This document shows positions 1 to 8,650 of a DNA stretch of 64,000 nucleotides, piece by piece. The stretch lies in contig JADJNX010000002.1 of NCBI GenBank assembly GCA_016714125.1, forward strand, positions 62,001-126,000. The letters run 5' to 3'. A program made the position numbers and the translations under genes. Position 1 is the first letter of the stretch; each line of letters opens with the position of its first letter. This DNA comes from Ignavibacteriales bacterium. Its GTDB lineage: Bacteria; Bacteroidota; Ignavibacteria; Ignavibacteriales; Ignavibacteriaceae. Under the pieces are notes generated by a model, which saw only the letters and a list, made by a program, of their open reading frames with translations, ran no database searches and was not told where the DNA came from.

Positions 1-1612
1 TTCCTGTTTCATAAGAATAGGCGGCAAGATGTGGCCCCTCTGAGAATAATTCTTCGATTGTGGGGACTCTTGAAGAACGACTTAAACTAAGTCCCCCAAA
101 AAGGGATTTTGTAATTTCATAAATTGAAGAGAAAGCAAAGGAATAAGTAACAAAATCCCTTTCCTGAATATATCCAATTTTAGCCTGTTTTTCTCTCTCC
201 GGAGTGATCACATCTCTGTTGATTCTGCCGCCAAATTCAAAACTGAGGCGATCATAATTGAATGGTTGCCAGAAATAGAGAGCCAAATTAGTTGAAACAG
301 ATTTGGGAGTAAATACAAAACCGCCAATTTCAAAATCCCGATATTGCCCTGATATACCAATAATCCCATCTTCATTAAACCCAAATAGATGGTGCTCAAA
401 ATTGAGATAACCTGAATAATCAAGTATCTTAAACTCTGCTCCGATTAGATCAGCTCTCTCAAACTCTTTATGCCGGTAAAAAGACCTGTTAACATGGAGT
501 GTTGCATTGTGCAAAAGGAGCGAGTTAAAATTTAGTGAAGTTTTAATTGAGTGAACATTTCTGAATACCGATATCCTGACACCATTTGGATGTGCTCCCA
601 CAAATCCACCGGGAATACCATACTCCATATCGATGCTACGATAAGAATAACCGGCAAATCCTCCCGGTTTGATGTAAGACATTCCTGTTCCTAAACCGGT
701 TATATTCGAATAAGAATTTTTAAGATTACCCCCGGGAGTATAAAGATCACCCGTGCTCCGTGTTGTCATGCTCCCCTTCAATACAATGCTCCCAAATCCA
801 TAGTCAGCATTTGCCCCTATCAATGCTCCGTTGTTTGCACTTTCGTAATAACTTCCGGCACTTGCAGAAAGTCCAGTATGGGCTTCAACAGGGATATCAT
901 GTCTTATGATATTTATAACACCACCTATGGTAACCGGTGAAAATAGAAGGGTTCTGGGCCCTCTTATAACGTCAGCTCTGGTAATCGAAAATGGTTCTAT
1001 TGTAAGAGCATGATCAGGAGAGGTTGCGCTCAGATCGCTCGTGCGTGCCCCATCCTCGGTAAATAGTATTCTATCCCCACCCAACCCCCTGAAAACGGGT
1101 CTTGCGGGCGCAGGGCCCATTGATCTGATGGCAATCCCTGTCTCATTTTTTAATGTAGAAGCCAATGTAAGCCCAAGATTTTTCTGAAGATCAACGCCTT
1201 CAACAAGTCCATTAAGATTGGAAATCTCTTCAAATTTTGAGTGTGAATGGTTCCCCGTTACAAGAACTGTCTCTAATTCGATGTTTTTGGGCACAAGAAA
1301 TACAGCCAACGAAATTAGAGTGTCTTTTCTTGCACTTATTTCGAGTGTATAATCATAATAGCCAAGATGCGAAACGTTTATATGAACAACTTTATCCACC
1401 GGGAGCACAAGGTTAAACTCTCCCGTGGCATCGGTTATCATCCCTTTACCGGACTCAACAACAGAAACAGAGGCTGCCGAAACAGCCTCTTTACTGTAAG
1501 AGTCAACTACCTTCCCTTTTAACATTATACCTTGTCCACTTTGGGCTTGAACAGTCAAACCAAACAGGATCCAGGCAAAGATGATAAACAATCTGATATT
1601 TTGATTCTTCAT
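1..1612 (-). CDS. TonB-dependent outer-membrane receptor (3' end beyond window)
   Basis: Open frame read from ATG at 1612 to the window edge, about 537 residues without a stop. It begins with a signal peptide ending near VQAQ, then a carboxypeptidase-regulatory-like beta-sandwich (KGKVVDS at about 32-38), then a plug domain (VLVTGNHSHSK, RPVFRGLGGDRIL, VIRGPRTLLFSPVTIGGVIN) and the start of the beta-barrel. This is the standard architecture of Bacteroidota TonB receptors that import large or scarce ligands across the outer membrane. The plug's RSMGPAPARP and His-containing segments recall putative metal receptors, but the ligand cannot be read from sequence. It follows a lipoprotein gene (1704-2160) in the same direction and is probably co-transcribed with it. 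The C-terminal barrel is outside the window. Confidence 0.9.
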   Translation of the reverse strand, partial: MKNQNIRLFIIFAWILFGLTVQAQSGQGIMLKGKVVDSYSKEAVSAASVSVVESGKGMITDATGEFNLVLPVDKVVHINVSHLGYYDYTLEISARKDTLISLAVFLVPKNIELETVLVTGNHSHSKFEEISNLNGLVEGVDLQKNLGLTLASTLKNETGIAIRSMGPAPARPVFRGLGGDRILFTEDGARTSDLSATSPDHALTIEPFSITRADVIRGPRTLLFSPVTIGGVINIIRHDIPVEAHTGLSASAGSYYESANNGALIGANADYGFGSIVLKGSMTTRSTGDLYTPGGNLKNSYSNITGLGTGMSYIKPGGFAGYSYRSIDMEYGIPGGFVGAHPNGVRISVFRNVHSIKTSLNFNSLLLHNATLHVNRSFYRHKEFERADLIGAEFKILDYSGYLNFEHHLFGFNEDGIIGISGQYRDFEIGGFVFTPKSVSTNLALYFWQPFNYDRLSFEFGGRINRDVITPEREKQAKIGYIQERDFVTYSFAFSSIYEITKSLFGGLSLSRSSRVPTIEELFSEGPHLAAYSYETG

Positions 1613-1703
1613 TTTTAACTAACTAATATTTTAAATTTAATACTAAAGTATTACTTTAAGTGAAAGCTTAAAATTCAATTCATAGTATTGTTATATGATC
1701 CTT

Positions 1704-2160
1704 CTATTGAACCAACACTTTAAAGGTTCCTGAACGGAAATCATTGTGTCCTTCGTGAACTATAAAAAACTCAATGGTCGTCATTCCTGCTTTTTTTCCT
1801 CTCAAATGAATCTCAAATTCTGCATCAGGTTCGTCTGCATGTCTCCACAATTCCACCATGGAAGTATCAGCTATACTCCATGAAAGTTTTTTCGCTTTGT
1901 CTGTTGGTGGCTCGATAACATTACGACTTGCATCGTAGAACTTTACATCCATATGATCCGTTGAGGCTCCAAGCGGCACTTTTAAAGTATCTGTTGACAC
2001 ACCTCTAAAAATTGAAGCGATAGGAATACCGGAAGAGGAGATAAATACTCCTTCTGCTGCAAAATGGTCTTCAACAGGGGTAACAGGACTTTCTTCTTTT
2101 TTTACAGCCTTGAAATAATATTACAACGGCAAAAAACGCCAGGATAATCATCTTTTTCAT
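1704..2160 (-). CDS. Lipoprotein accompanying the TonB receptor (frameshift near 2097-2103)
   Basis: ATG at 2160 starts a lipoprotein signal (MKKMIILAFFAVVILFQGC). A run of seven T (A in the sense strand) at 2097-2103 then shifts the frame; removing one base gives a continuous protein of about 151 residues (CKKEESPVTPVEDHFAAEG onwards) that ends at 1704. The mature part looks like a small beta-sandwich with motifs DHMDVKFYDAS, LSWSIADTSMVELW and EFEIHLRGKKAGMTTIEF. I recall similar lipoproteins next to putative metal TonB receptors in Bacteroidota, but I know no assigned function. It lies between the receptor and a small His/Cys protein, which suggests a joint uptake or sensing role. That role is inference. 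Confidence 0.7.
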
Positions 2161-2289
2161 CTAATTCTCTCTAATTTCGTCTAAAATATTCTTTGAAGTC
2201 GTGTTTAGGCTTCATATATGTATATACCACCACGATTATAGCCAATGTATGACCAATCCGGTGGTAAAAGTGTTAATTAGTGTCTGGTT

Positions 2290-2637
2290 TTAGATAGAGA
2301 GAGAAGGTGGTCCTCTAAGAAGGGGAATATTGAAGTGTAGTCTGGTTATAAATTCATTTTTCTTGATCTCGATCGATTCAAGAATTGCTTCGGTTGGATC
2401 AAGTTGAAAATTATTAACTACAAGTGATGAAGTGCCCGCGAACGCCACCATAATACAAGCAGAATAGCTCGTAGTTGATTGGTGTGTTTTCGATGCTCCC
2501 GATTTCTGAGAGACAGACTCAAACCCAAAAAGTGAGACATCCGACTCATGAATATGAAATGAGGAGATACCCCGAACGGCAATATATAACAGCAGAATAA
2601 ATCTGCCTGTTAGTCTTTGCAATCTGAGTTGTTTCAT
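2290..2637 (-). CDS. Small exported His/Cys-containing protein (DUF2946-like?)
   Basis: About 115 residues. I chose ATG at 2637 (MKQLRLQRLTGRF) because a longer upstream extension would overlap the rhodanese gene; this start lies 5 bases after the rhodanese stop. An N-terminal hydrophobic segment (FILLLYIAVRGIS) is followed by HIHESD, HQSTTSYSAC and a C-terminal LRGPPSL. Short exported proteins with scattered His/Cys and a terminal RGPP-like motif (DUF2946 and relatives) occur near copper or zinc receptors. The resemblance here is weak and is given only as a possibility. It is encoded with the lipoprotein and TonB receptor downstream. Confidence 0.55.
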   Translation of the reverse strand: MKQLRLQRLTGRFILLLYIAVRGISSFHIHESDVSLFGFESVSQKSGASKTHQSTTSYSACIMVAFAGTSSLVVNNFQLDPTEAILESIEIKKNEFITRLHFNIPLLRGPPSLSI

Positions 2638-2642
2638 TTTAA

Positions 2643-2963
2643 TTAGTTTTTCTCTGTTTCGTATTTCCAGCCGAGAATGCCACAATCAAGATTATAAATC
2701 TTCTTAAAGCCATTCTGCGACATAAATAAACCCGCATGAAAACTTCTGCTACCACTACGGCAATAAAGGTAATAACTTTTCGATTTATCAAGCTTAAGAA
2801 TCTCAGCGTGAAAATCGGGAGCATAAATATCCAAATTTATAGAATTTGGGATTCTCTTCTCATTATTCTCTTCAGGTGTTCTTACATCAACTAAAACTGC
2901 CTCTGTGTCAGTTTCATAACCTTGTTTAAATTCAGAAGGAGAGAGATTTTTAACATTAATCAT
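2643..2963 (-). CDS. Single-domain rhodanese-like sulfurtransferase
   Basis: A 106-residue cytosolic protein made of one rhodanese fold: LVDVRTPEE at 24-32, the active-site loop CRSGSRS beginning at Cys68, and the closing LDCGILGWKYE. Such stand-alone rhodaneses transfer sulfane sulfur, with the persulfide forming on the loop Cys. All core elements are present and the length is normal. It sits in the minus-strand cluster after the TRAP solute-binding protein (3011-4022) and 5 bases before the next small gene. Its sulfur partner is not evident from the context. Confidence 0.85.
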   Translation of the reverse strand: MINVKNLSPSEFKQGYETDTEAVLVDVRTPEENNEKRIPNSINLDIYAPDFHAEILKLDKSKSYYLYCRSGSRSFHAGLFMSQNGFKKIYNLDCGILGWKYETEKN

Positions 2964-3010
2964 AAAATATTGTGGTCCATATTAAGCTGTTTTATAACTG
3001 TCATTGTAAC

Positions 3011-4022
3011 TCAAGAATTTGACTGATAGTTCCATTCAGAAGTTTTGAATAGTTCTGTTGTTAGACGCTGAAATTTACTATAAGATTCAAATATTTTTTT
3101 GTTAAACGGATCAGCCTCAACTATTTCAGTTATAACCTCATCTGTTTTTTGTTTAAGTGCCTGTAACACATCATCAGGAAATTTCATCAATTTAATGCTT
3201 TTCTCTTTTTTTATCAGATCCAGGTATTTCGTAAGCCCCCTTGTTGACAATAAATTCTGTTGCCCCGGATGGCTCCTGCCATCCCGGATAATAGTAGTAT
3301 GGCGCAACCCTGTGGAAGCCCATTTTATAGTCGTGGTAAGGCCCCACCCATTCAAGAGCATCCAAAACTCCCCTTTCAAGATTGGTATATAATTCTCCCC
3401 CTGGGAAAAGGAGAGAACTTACCCCCAGTTTTGCCAATACTTTCCCACCAACGCCGGGAATTCGCATCTTTAATACGTTAAAATCATCAACTGACTTTAT
3501 CTCTTTCCTGAACCAGCCCCCCATCTGTCCACTTGTGTTCCCACCAGGAAGTGGGATCAATCCGTGTTTAGCATACAACTCTGTCCATAATTTTAAACCA
3601 TCGCTGTTATACATCCAGGCACTTGTCTGAGGTGCGTTCATTCCGTAGGGTAAACCGGTAAAAAAGATTGCAGCAGGCTCCTTCCCCGCCCAATAATATG
3701 AAGCACTGTGAACAATCTCAACATTGCCTTGTTTCACGGCGTCAAAACTTTCCATCGCCGGAACAAGTTCCCCACCACCATAAACCTTGATTTTAAATCT
3801 GCCACCCGACATCTGTTCAACCAGTTCAGAAAATTTGATCATCTGTTCACCAAAAACAGGGAAATTTGGGGGCCAGGTGGTTGCCATTTTCCACTTGATT
3901 ACCTCGCCTGAATAAGTACTTCCCTTTTTGTCTTTACGCATACATGAAGAAAGTACACCGGGTAGTGCTGCTGCAGTTGAAATTAGAGCAGCTTTTTTTA
4001 TGAATTCTCTTCTGTTTTTCAT
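3011..4022 (-). CDS. TRAP transporter solute-binding protein, DctP family (frameshift near 3230)
   Basis: ATG at 4022 begins a twin-arginine-type leader (NRREFIKKAALIS) followed by a lipobox-like SSC. The body is a DctP-type periplasmic binding protein: MATTWPPNFPVF, GGGELVPAMESFDAV, the conserved substrate Arg region MRIPGVGGKVLAKLG, and TNLERGVLDALEWVGPYHD. Near 3230 the frame changes; the downstream frame supplies the missing C-terminus (YLDLIKKEKSIKLMKFPDD to WNYQSNS), giving the usual length of about 336 residues. These proteins capture organic acids for DctQM permeases, and no dctQ or dctM lies in the window. It follows the SpoIIE phosphatase by 7 bases. Confidence 0.85.
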
Positions 4023-4029
4023 AAATTTT

Positions 4030-5232
4030 TTATTTTACCTTAATCCTCTTAATCACCATTAAAGTAGCATCATCTTCCCACTTTACACCATTACCAAACT
4101 TATCAGCCTCTTCAAATAATATCTCTATTATGTCTTCGGCTTTTTTTGATTTGTGTTTTTTTACCAGTTTGATAACTTCTTTGATTGTAAAAAATTCTTC
4201 ATCAGCATTTTGTCGTTCAATTATTCCATCACTGTAGAGAAGCAATAAATCCCCCTCTTCGAGGTGGGCAAATGATCGTTTAATACTTATATCAGGAAAT
4301 GCGCCAAAAATCAGACCGGTTGGATGAAGCTCTTGAATCCCTTTCTTTTTAAAAATCAGAGGTGAAGGATGTCCACCGTTTGCATAAAAGAGATTGCCAT
4401 TATTTTCAAATTCCGCAAAAAAGAGGGAGATAAAACTTGTGGAATATGACCCTCTATAAATCACTTCATTCAGTTTTTTGAGAGTATAAACCATCTTCAT
4501 ATGTTTTTCAACCCCCATCCTGAGCCCCGTTACAACATCTCTTACCATCAGAGCTGCCGGAAGGCCATGCCCGCTGGCATCACCAAAACAGATACCAAAC
4601 TCATTTGCATCAAAACGGAAATAATCATAAAGATCACCACCAACAAGTTCCGCAGGTTTCGATTTTGCAGCGATATCCCAGCCTTCTATCGAGGGGGGAA
4701 CTGAAGTTAAAAGCGATTGCTGAATTCTGGCAGCCTGTTGCATCTCACCAATTACTGCTTCTGAAAAAAGTCTGTAATTAACGGCTCTTCTTACAGCATT
4801 AAGGCAAAATTCAATTTCTTCTCTCACCCACCCGCTTAATAGTTCAAAAACAAAAATGAACCGTTTGTCAGGATTATTAACAACAAAAGCAGCCGGAATT
4901 GAATATCCATACCTCTCTATTGGTAAAAATTTAGTGTTTTCCGTAGGTTCATCAAATATGTAAAGTCTTGTCTTAACTACGGTGGTCACTTCGGGGCTGT
5001 CGGCGGCCATCTTTAAGGTATAATTCCCTGATTCCCCATCTCCCGGATAAATTAATTCATAATTGCCGGTAACTTCTTCGTAAATCCTGCCTCTTCTTAT
5101 CTGAAGGTCATCTCCAAATGTCTTTTCAAGCAGAGTAACGATGTTAACGAGGAAAGCCTTGCCGGTTTTTTCTTTACCAATTCCGGCTAGTAGTGAGTCA
5201 AGTTTTCTGTAAAAATATTTCGGTTCGAGCAT
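4030..5232 (-). CDS. SpoIIE/RsbU-type PP2C serine phosphatase
   Basis: A 400-residue protein. The first half (about 1-160) is an N-terminal sensor-like region without a clear family. The C-terminal half is a PPM/SpoIIE phosphatase: AARIQQSLLTSVPPSIEGW, the metal-binding VGGDLYDYF and FGDASGHGLPAALM, NGGHPSPL, LLLYSDGIIERQN and the final WEDDATLMVIK. The metal-ligand aspartates (GGD, GD.SGHG, SDG, DD) are all present, so it should be active. Relatives dephosphorylate anti-sigma-factor antagonists in partner-switching cascades. No STAS or HATPase partner is adjacent; instead a TRAP binding protein follows 7 bases downstream. Confidence 0.9.
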   Translation of the reverse strand: MLEPKYFYRKLDSLLAGIGKEKTGKAFLVNIVTLLEKTFGDDLQIRRGRIYEEVTGNYELIYPGDGESGNYTLKMAADSPEVTTVVKTRLYIFDEPTENTKFLPIERYGYSIPAAFVVNNPDKRFIFVFELLSGWVREEIEFCLNAVRRAVNYRLFSEAVIGEMQQAARIQQSLLTSVPPSIEGWDIAAKSKPAELVGGDLYDYFRFDANEFGICFGDASGHGLPAALMVRDVVTGLRMGVEKHMKMVYTLKKLNEVIYRGSYSTSFISLFFAEFENNGNLFYANGGHPSPLIFKKKGIQELHPTGLIFGAFPDISIKRSFAHLEEGDLLLLYSDGIIERQNADEEFFTIKEVIKLVKKHKSKKAEDIIEILFEEADKFGNGVKWEDDATLMVIKRIKVK

Positions 5233-5392
5233 ATCTTTTTGTTCTTCTGTTATAAAAGGAGAAATTTCCTTTTGATAAATATACTCAAATACAACCTATT
5301 TTTTAAGAATTGACTCCAATAAATAGAAAGTTTACCTAAAAAATTGTTAATTTAGGAATTAACTTTGTGTTATTTTCAACTCGGGATGTTTA

Positions 5393-6175
5393 TTGACCTC
5401 CGACTCTACCTTTGAACAAATTCGTAAATTCTTTGACATCATAGGAGCGTTGTCCCTTTTTACACACCGCTTTTTTATGAATGTTCTTAAACCTCCTTAT
5501 GAGATTAAAGAGGTTGCGAAGCATATGTATGAGCTGGGTGTAAAAACCTTCCCTATTGTCAGTGTAACGGGTGTTATCATTGGGGTGGTGTTAACTCTCC
5601 AGTCACTCCCGATTATGATAAAATTTGGAGCAGAGGCATTCCTGCCTTACATGGTTACTCTCTCAGTTATTAGAGAGCTGGGACCTGTGTTAACTGCCCT
5701 AATTTTTGCGGGGAGAGTTTCAAGTGGAATTGGTGCTGAACTTGGCTCCATGCGGGTAACAGAACAGATTGATGCGATGGAAGTGTCGGCTATCGATCCA
5801 TTCCGTTTCCTGGTAGTCACAAGGGTCATAGCTACCACAATGATCCTCCCCTTGCTAACGGTTTATGTCAATTTTCTCGCTATCGGCGGAGGATTTTTTG
5901 CTTCATATATCTCAATGGGCACAACCTACGATCTTTATATGTCGCAGGTTATTGAGGTTGTTAAATTTGGCGACATTATACCCGGCATCGGGAAAACCGT
6001 CGTTTTTGGTTTCATTGTTGGAATAACAGGTTCATTCCTTGGTTATAATGCCGATAAAGGAACCGAAGGTGTGGGTAAGGCATCAACTACATCCGTGGTA
6101 TATTCTTCATTGCTCATCCTTATTTTTGATATGATACTCGTTCAAGTTACGCTTTGGTTATGGCCCGCAAGTTAG
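5393..6175 (+). CDS. mlaE: MlaE-family phospholipid ABC permease (locus 1)
   Basis: A 260-residue integral membrane protein of the MlaE/YrbE family. The hallmark coupling helix is intact (ELGSMRVTEQIDAMEV, with EQIDAM at 124-129), preceded by IRELGPVLTALIFAGR. In Mla systems two copies of this permease work with MlaF and the MCE protein MlaD to move phospholipids between the inner and outer membranes. The start is the TTG at 5393; an ATG at 5386 is out of frame. The stop overlaps mlaF (6154), and mlaD follows, so this is a compact three-gene operon diverging from the phosphatase gene. Confidence 0.92.
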   Translation: MTSDSTFEQIRKFFDIIGALSLFTHRFFMNVLKPPYEIKEVAKHMYELGVKTFPIVSVTGVIIGVVLTLQSLPIMIKFGAEAFLPYMVTLSVIRELGPVLTALIFAGRVSSGIGAELGSMRVTEQIDAMEVSAIDPFRFLVVTRVIATTMILPLLTVYVNFLAIGGGFFASYISMGTTYDLYMSQVIEVVKFGDIIPGIGKTVVFGFIVGITGSFLGYNADKGTEGVGKASTTSVVYSSLLILIFDMILVQVTLWLWPAS

Positions 6176-6915
6176 TAGAAGTTAAAGATGTTTATAAAAG
6201 CTTTGGTGACCAACCGGTCCTCTCAGGGGTATCACTTGATGTTACTGAAACGCAAAATCTTGTAATTTTTGGAAAATCAGGAACCGGCAAAAGTGTTTTA
6301 CTAAAATGTATGGTGGGATTGTTAACCCCCGACAAAGGGACCATCTTTATCAACGGAATTGATGTACTAAACATACCCCTAAAAGAAATGAATGAGTTGA
6401 GGAAAAATATCGGTTTCCTCTTCCAGGGTGCCGCTCTCTACGATTCAATGTCGGTACGCGAAAATCTGGCTTTCCCCCTCATTAGAAATTTTAATTTTAC
6501 GCCAAAAGAGGTAACTCAAAAAGTTGAACGGGCACTGGACATGGTGTCACTTTCTCATGCAATCGACAAAATGCCGAGTGAACTTTCAGGCGGAATGAGA
6601 AAAAGAGTTGGTTTGGCACGCTCCATAATCACCGAGCCAATGTTGATGCTCTATGATGAACCAACCACAGGTCTCGACCCGATTACAACCAAAGAGATCA
6701 GCAAACTTATTCGTGATCTCCAACAAGAACTTAAAATGACCTCCATCGCTGTTACTCACGACCTGATCTGTGCGCAAATAATTGCAGACAGAGTAATCGT
6801 ACTCAACGATGGCATCATACTCTTTGAAGGCGATCTGGATACTCTTACTTCTCTTGATGATCCCTTCCTGAAAAACTTTTTTAGTCCTGAATATTTAGAG
6901 GATAATTATGGCTGA
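6154..6915 (+). CDS. mlaF: MlaF-family phospholipid transport ATPase (locus 1)
   Basis: ABC ATPase of 253 residues with all catalytic motifs: Walker A GKSGTGKS (40-47), Q-loop FLFQG (Gln91), signature LSGGM (144-148), Walker B LMLYDEP (164-170) and the switch VTHD. It powers the MlaE permease. The gene overlaps mlaE by about 22 bases; a second in-frame ATG at 6160 (MARKLVEV) is equally possible as the start. Its end overlaps mlaD at 6908. It provides the internal reference for the degenerate paralogue at 23594-24328. Confidence 0.93.
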   Translation: MVMARKLVEVKDVYKSFGDQPVLSGVSLDVTETQNLVIFGKSGTGKSVLLKCMVGLLTPDKGTIFINGIDVLNIPLKEMNELRKNIGFLFQGAALYDSMSVRENLAFPLIRNFNFTPKEVTQKVERALDMVSLSHAIDKMPSELSGGMRKRVGLARSIITEPMLMLYDEPTTGLDPITTKEISKLIRDLQQELKMTSIAVTHDLICAQIIADRVIVLNDGIILFEGDLDTLTSLDDPFLKNFFSPEYLEDNYG

Positions 6916-7968
6916 GCAACATAAATTTTTAAGACTCGGAATTTTTGTATCTATCGGAATGATCCTGCTTTTGATCGGTATTTTTTATGTAGGTAGTAAA
7001 CAATCCCTTTTTACTCCTACATTTAAAGTTAAAGCTTATTTTACAAATATAGAAGGACTCCGGAAAGGCGCCCCTGTTCGTATGTCCGGAATTAATGTCG
7101 GCGCCGTATCTGAGATTTTTCTGGCTCCCGACACAACCGGTAAAGTACTGGTTATCATGGATCTCGAAAAAGATGTACAAAGATTCATCCGTAAAAATAC
7201 TGAAGCTTATGTAGAAACAGAAGGTCTTGTAGGAAATAAGGTAGTCAATCTTCAAAAAGGAACTGTTGACCAACCTGTTGTAGAAGAGGGAGGTACCATC
7301 ATTGGAATGAATCCCCTCGGACTCGCGGCAATACTGGGAGAAATAACCGAAATTCTTGGTTCTACAAAATCGATGAGTTCCGATCTTGCCGGAATCGTTT
7401 CAAAGATAAATTCCGGAGAGGGTACAATTGGTAAACTCTTAAATGACGACAGATTGTATGAAAACACCAACATGATTCTTTTAACAGCCAACAGAGGACT
7501 TGAGGCGGCGGTTTCAAAGTATGACACACTTGCTACTCTTGTAGCTGATCTTGGTAAAAACATCAATTCCGTTGTGAAAAATGCTGATAATGTTATGTAC
7601 ACAATGGATACCCTCATGTCTCATGTTGATGGGGTGGTAAAAGATGTCCGTTCAGGTAAAGGAATTGTTGGGAAGCTCTAAAGGATGGCAGTGATGTTGA
7701 TGTTTCAGTAAAAGAGATGTTGACCGAACTCGTGGGTATTACCAAAGAGGTAAGAGTGGGAGCCGGAAGATTCAGCGAAAACATGGAAGCTTTAAAACGC
7801 AATTGGTTGTTTTCTACCTATTTCGAAGAGAGAGGTTATTACGATAAATCAGGTTATGAGGTTAAACTCGAAGATTATATCGATCAGATCAACAATAAAA
7901 TAAAAGATTTTGATGAAAGAATCAAAACCCTGAAAGAACTTGAAAAGAAACAAATTTCAAAAAAATAA
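6908..7968 (+). CDS. mlaD: MlaD-family MCE lipid-binding protein (locus 1; frameshift near 7679)
   Basis: One N-terminal membrane anchor (LGIFVSIGMILLLIGIFYV), then a single MCE domain (KAYFTNIEGLRKGAPVRMSG, INVGAVSEIFL, VGNKVVNLQKG), then a long helical tail. The first frame stops at GKGIVGKL; one missing base near 7679 restores LKDGSDVDVSVKEML and the remainder to 7968, about 353 residues in all. It forms the periplasmic hexameric ring of the Mla complex. The ATG overlaps the mlaF stop, so translation is probably coupled. A bidirectional terminator hairpin follows at 7996. Confidence 0.88.
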
Positions 7969-7995
7969 GTGCTTGCTATTATTGCATTAAAAAAA

Positions 7996-8019
7996 AGGCT
8001 GTCCAAAACGGGACAGCCT
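7996..8019. terminator. Bidirectional rho-independent terminator
   Basis: A 9-bp stem AGGCTGTCC/GGACAGCCT with loop AAAACG, flanked by an A-run on the left and a T-run on the right. It can end transcription of mlaD (plus) and of the B12 operon ending at 8043 (minus). Confidence 0.85.
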
Positions 8020-8042
8020 TTTTTTTTGATTATTGTAATTTA

Positions 8043-8564
8043 TTATGCTTCTACAGGAGCAAGTATTTTAACTTTTGCGTATTCAAATGCTCCAAACATC
8101 AAACCTGTATAAAACAGATCACCGGCAGCGCTATATCCAAAAAATGGAATAGCTGCGACATAACATTGAATCAATCCTGTTAAATCCATTGTGTAATATG
8201 TTCCCGATGCCCACATTGCAAAGTTGGTAACTACAAAAAACAACACACTTGATCCTAATACAACACCTGCTGTTTTTAGAACAGAATTGTTTTTACGGAG
8301 TAAAAAGCCCATCGAAACTATCATTGCAAAACTGAGGTAAACGGCCCACATTGTGTCATGCATACCAAGTACCAAATCAGAAAGAAGCATGGCTGCGAAA
8401 GGTACGATATAAGCGAGCCTTTTATCATTTAAATAAGCGCCGCCAAACAAAGCCATTGCGGCAATGGGGGTGAAATTTGGCCAATGTGGCACTAATCTCA
8501 TGCCTGCTGCTATAACAATCATAACAATTGCTAAAATATATTTATTATTCTGATCCAATTTCAT
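8043..8564 (-). CDS. DUF6580-like putative vitamin transporter membrane protein
   Basis: A 173-residue polytopic membrane protein with about five hydrophobic helices and the motifs RLVPHWPNFTPIAAMALFGG, LSDLVLGMHDTMWAVY and FAMWASGTYYTMDLTGL. It resembles the DUF6580 group, whose compact multi-helix fold and NFTPIAA motif recall substrate-binding S-components of ECF vitamin transporters. It is the last gene of the operon governed by the cobalamin riboswitch at 11808-11985, after a BtuB-like receptor and a beta-propeller lipoprotein. I therefore infer a role in inner-membrane transit of cobalamin or a precursor. No ECF ATPases or btuCD genes are in the window. Confidence 0.75.
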   Translation of the reverse strand: MKLDQNNKYILAIVMIVIAAGMRLVPHWPNFTPIAAMALFGGAYLNDKRLAYIVPFAAMLLSDLVLGMHDTMWAVYLSFAMIVSMGFLLRKNNSVLKTAGVVLGSSVLFFVVTNFAMWASGTYYTMDLTGLIQCYVAAIPFFGYSAAGDLFYTGLMFGAFEYAKVKILAPVEA

Positions 8565-8650
8565 ATCTGTGTCTCCGTTATCTGAACAATTTTTTAATCG
8601 TAAAGATGTAATTTAAGTTAAATTGATTTAAAAATAAAACATGTTTTCAA

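Noticed and set aside
5360..5367. TAACTTTG as a -7 box for the mlaE operon
   Set aside because: No TTG lies 18-21 bases upstream, so only half of the Bacteroidota consensus is present.
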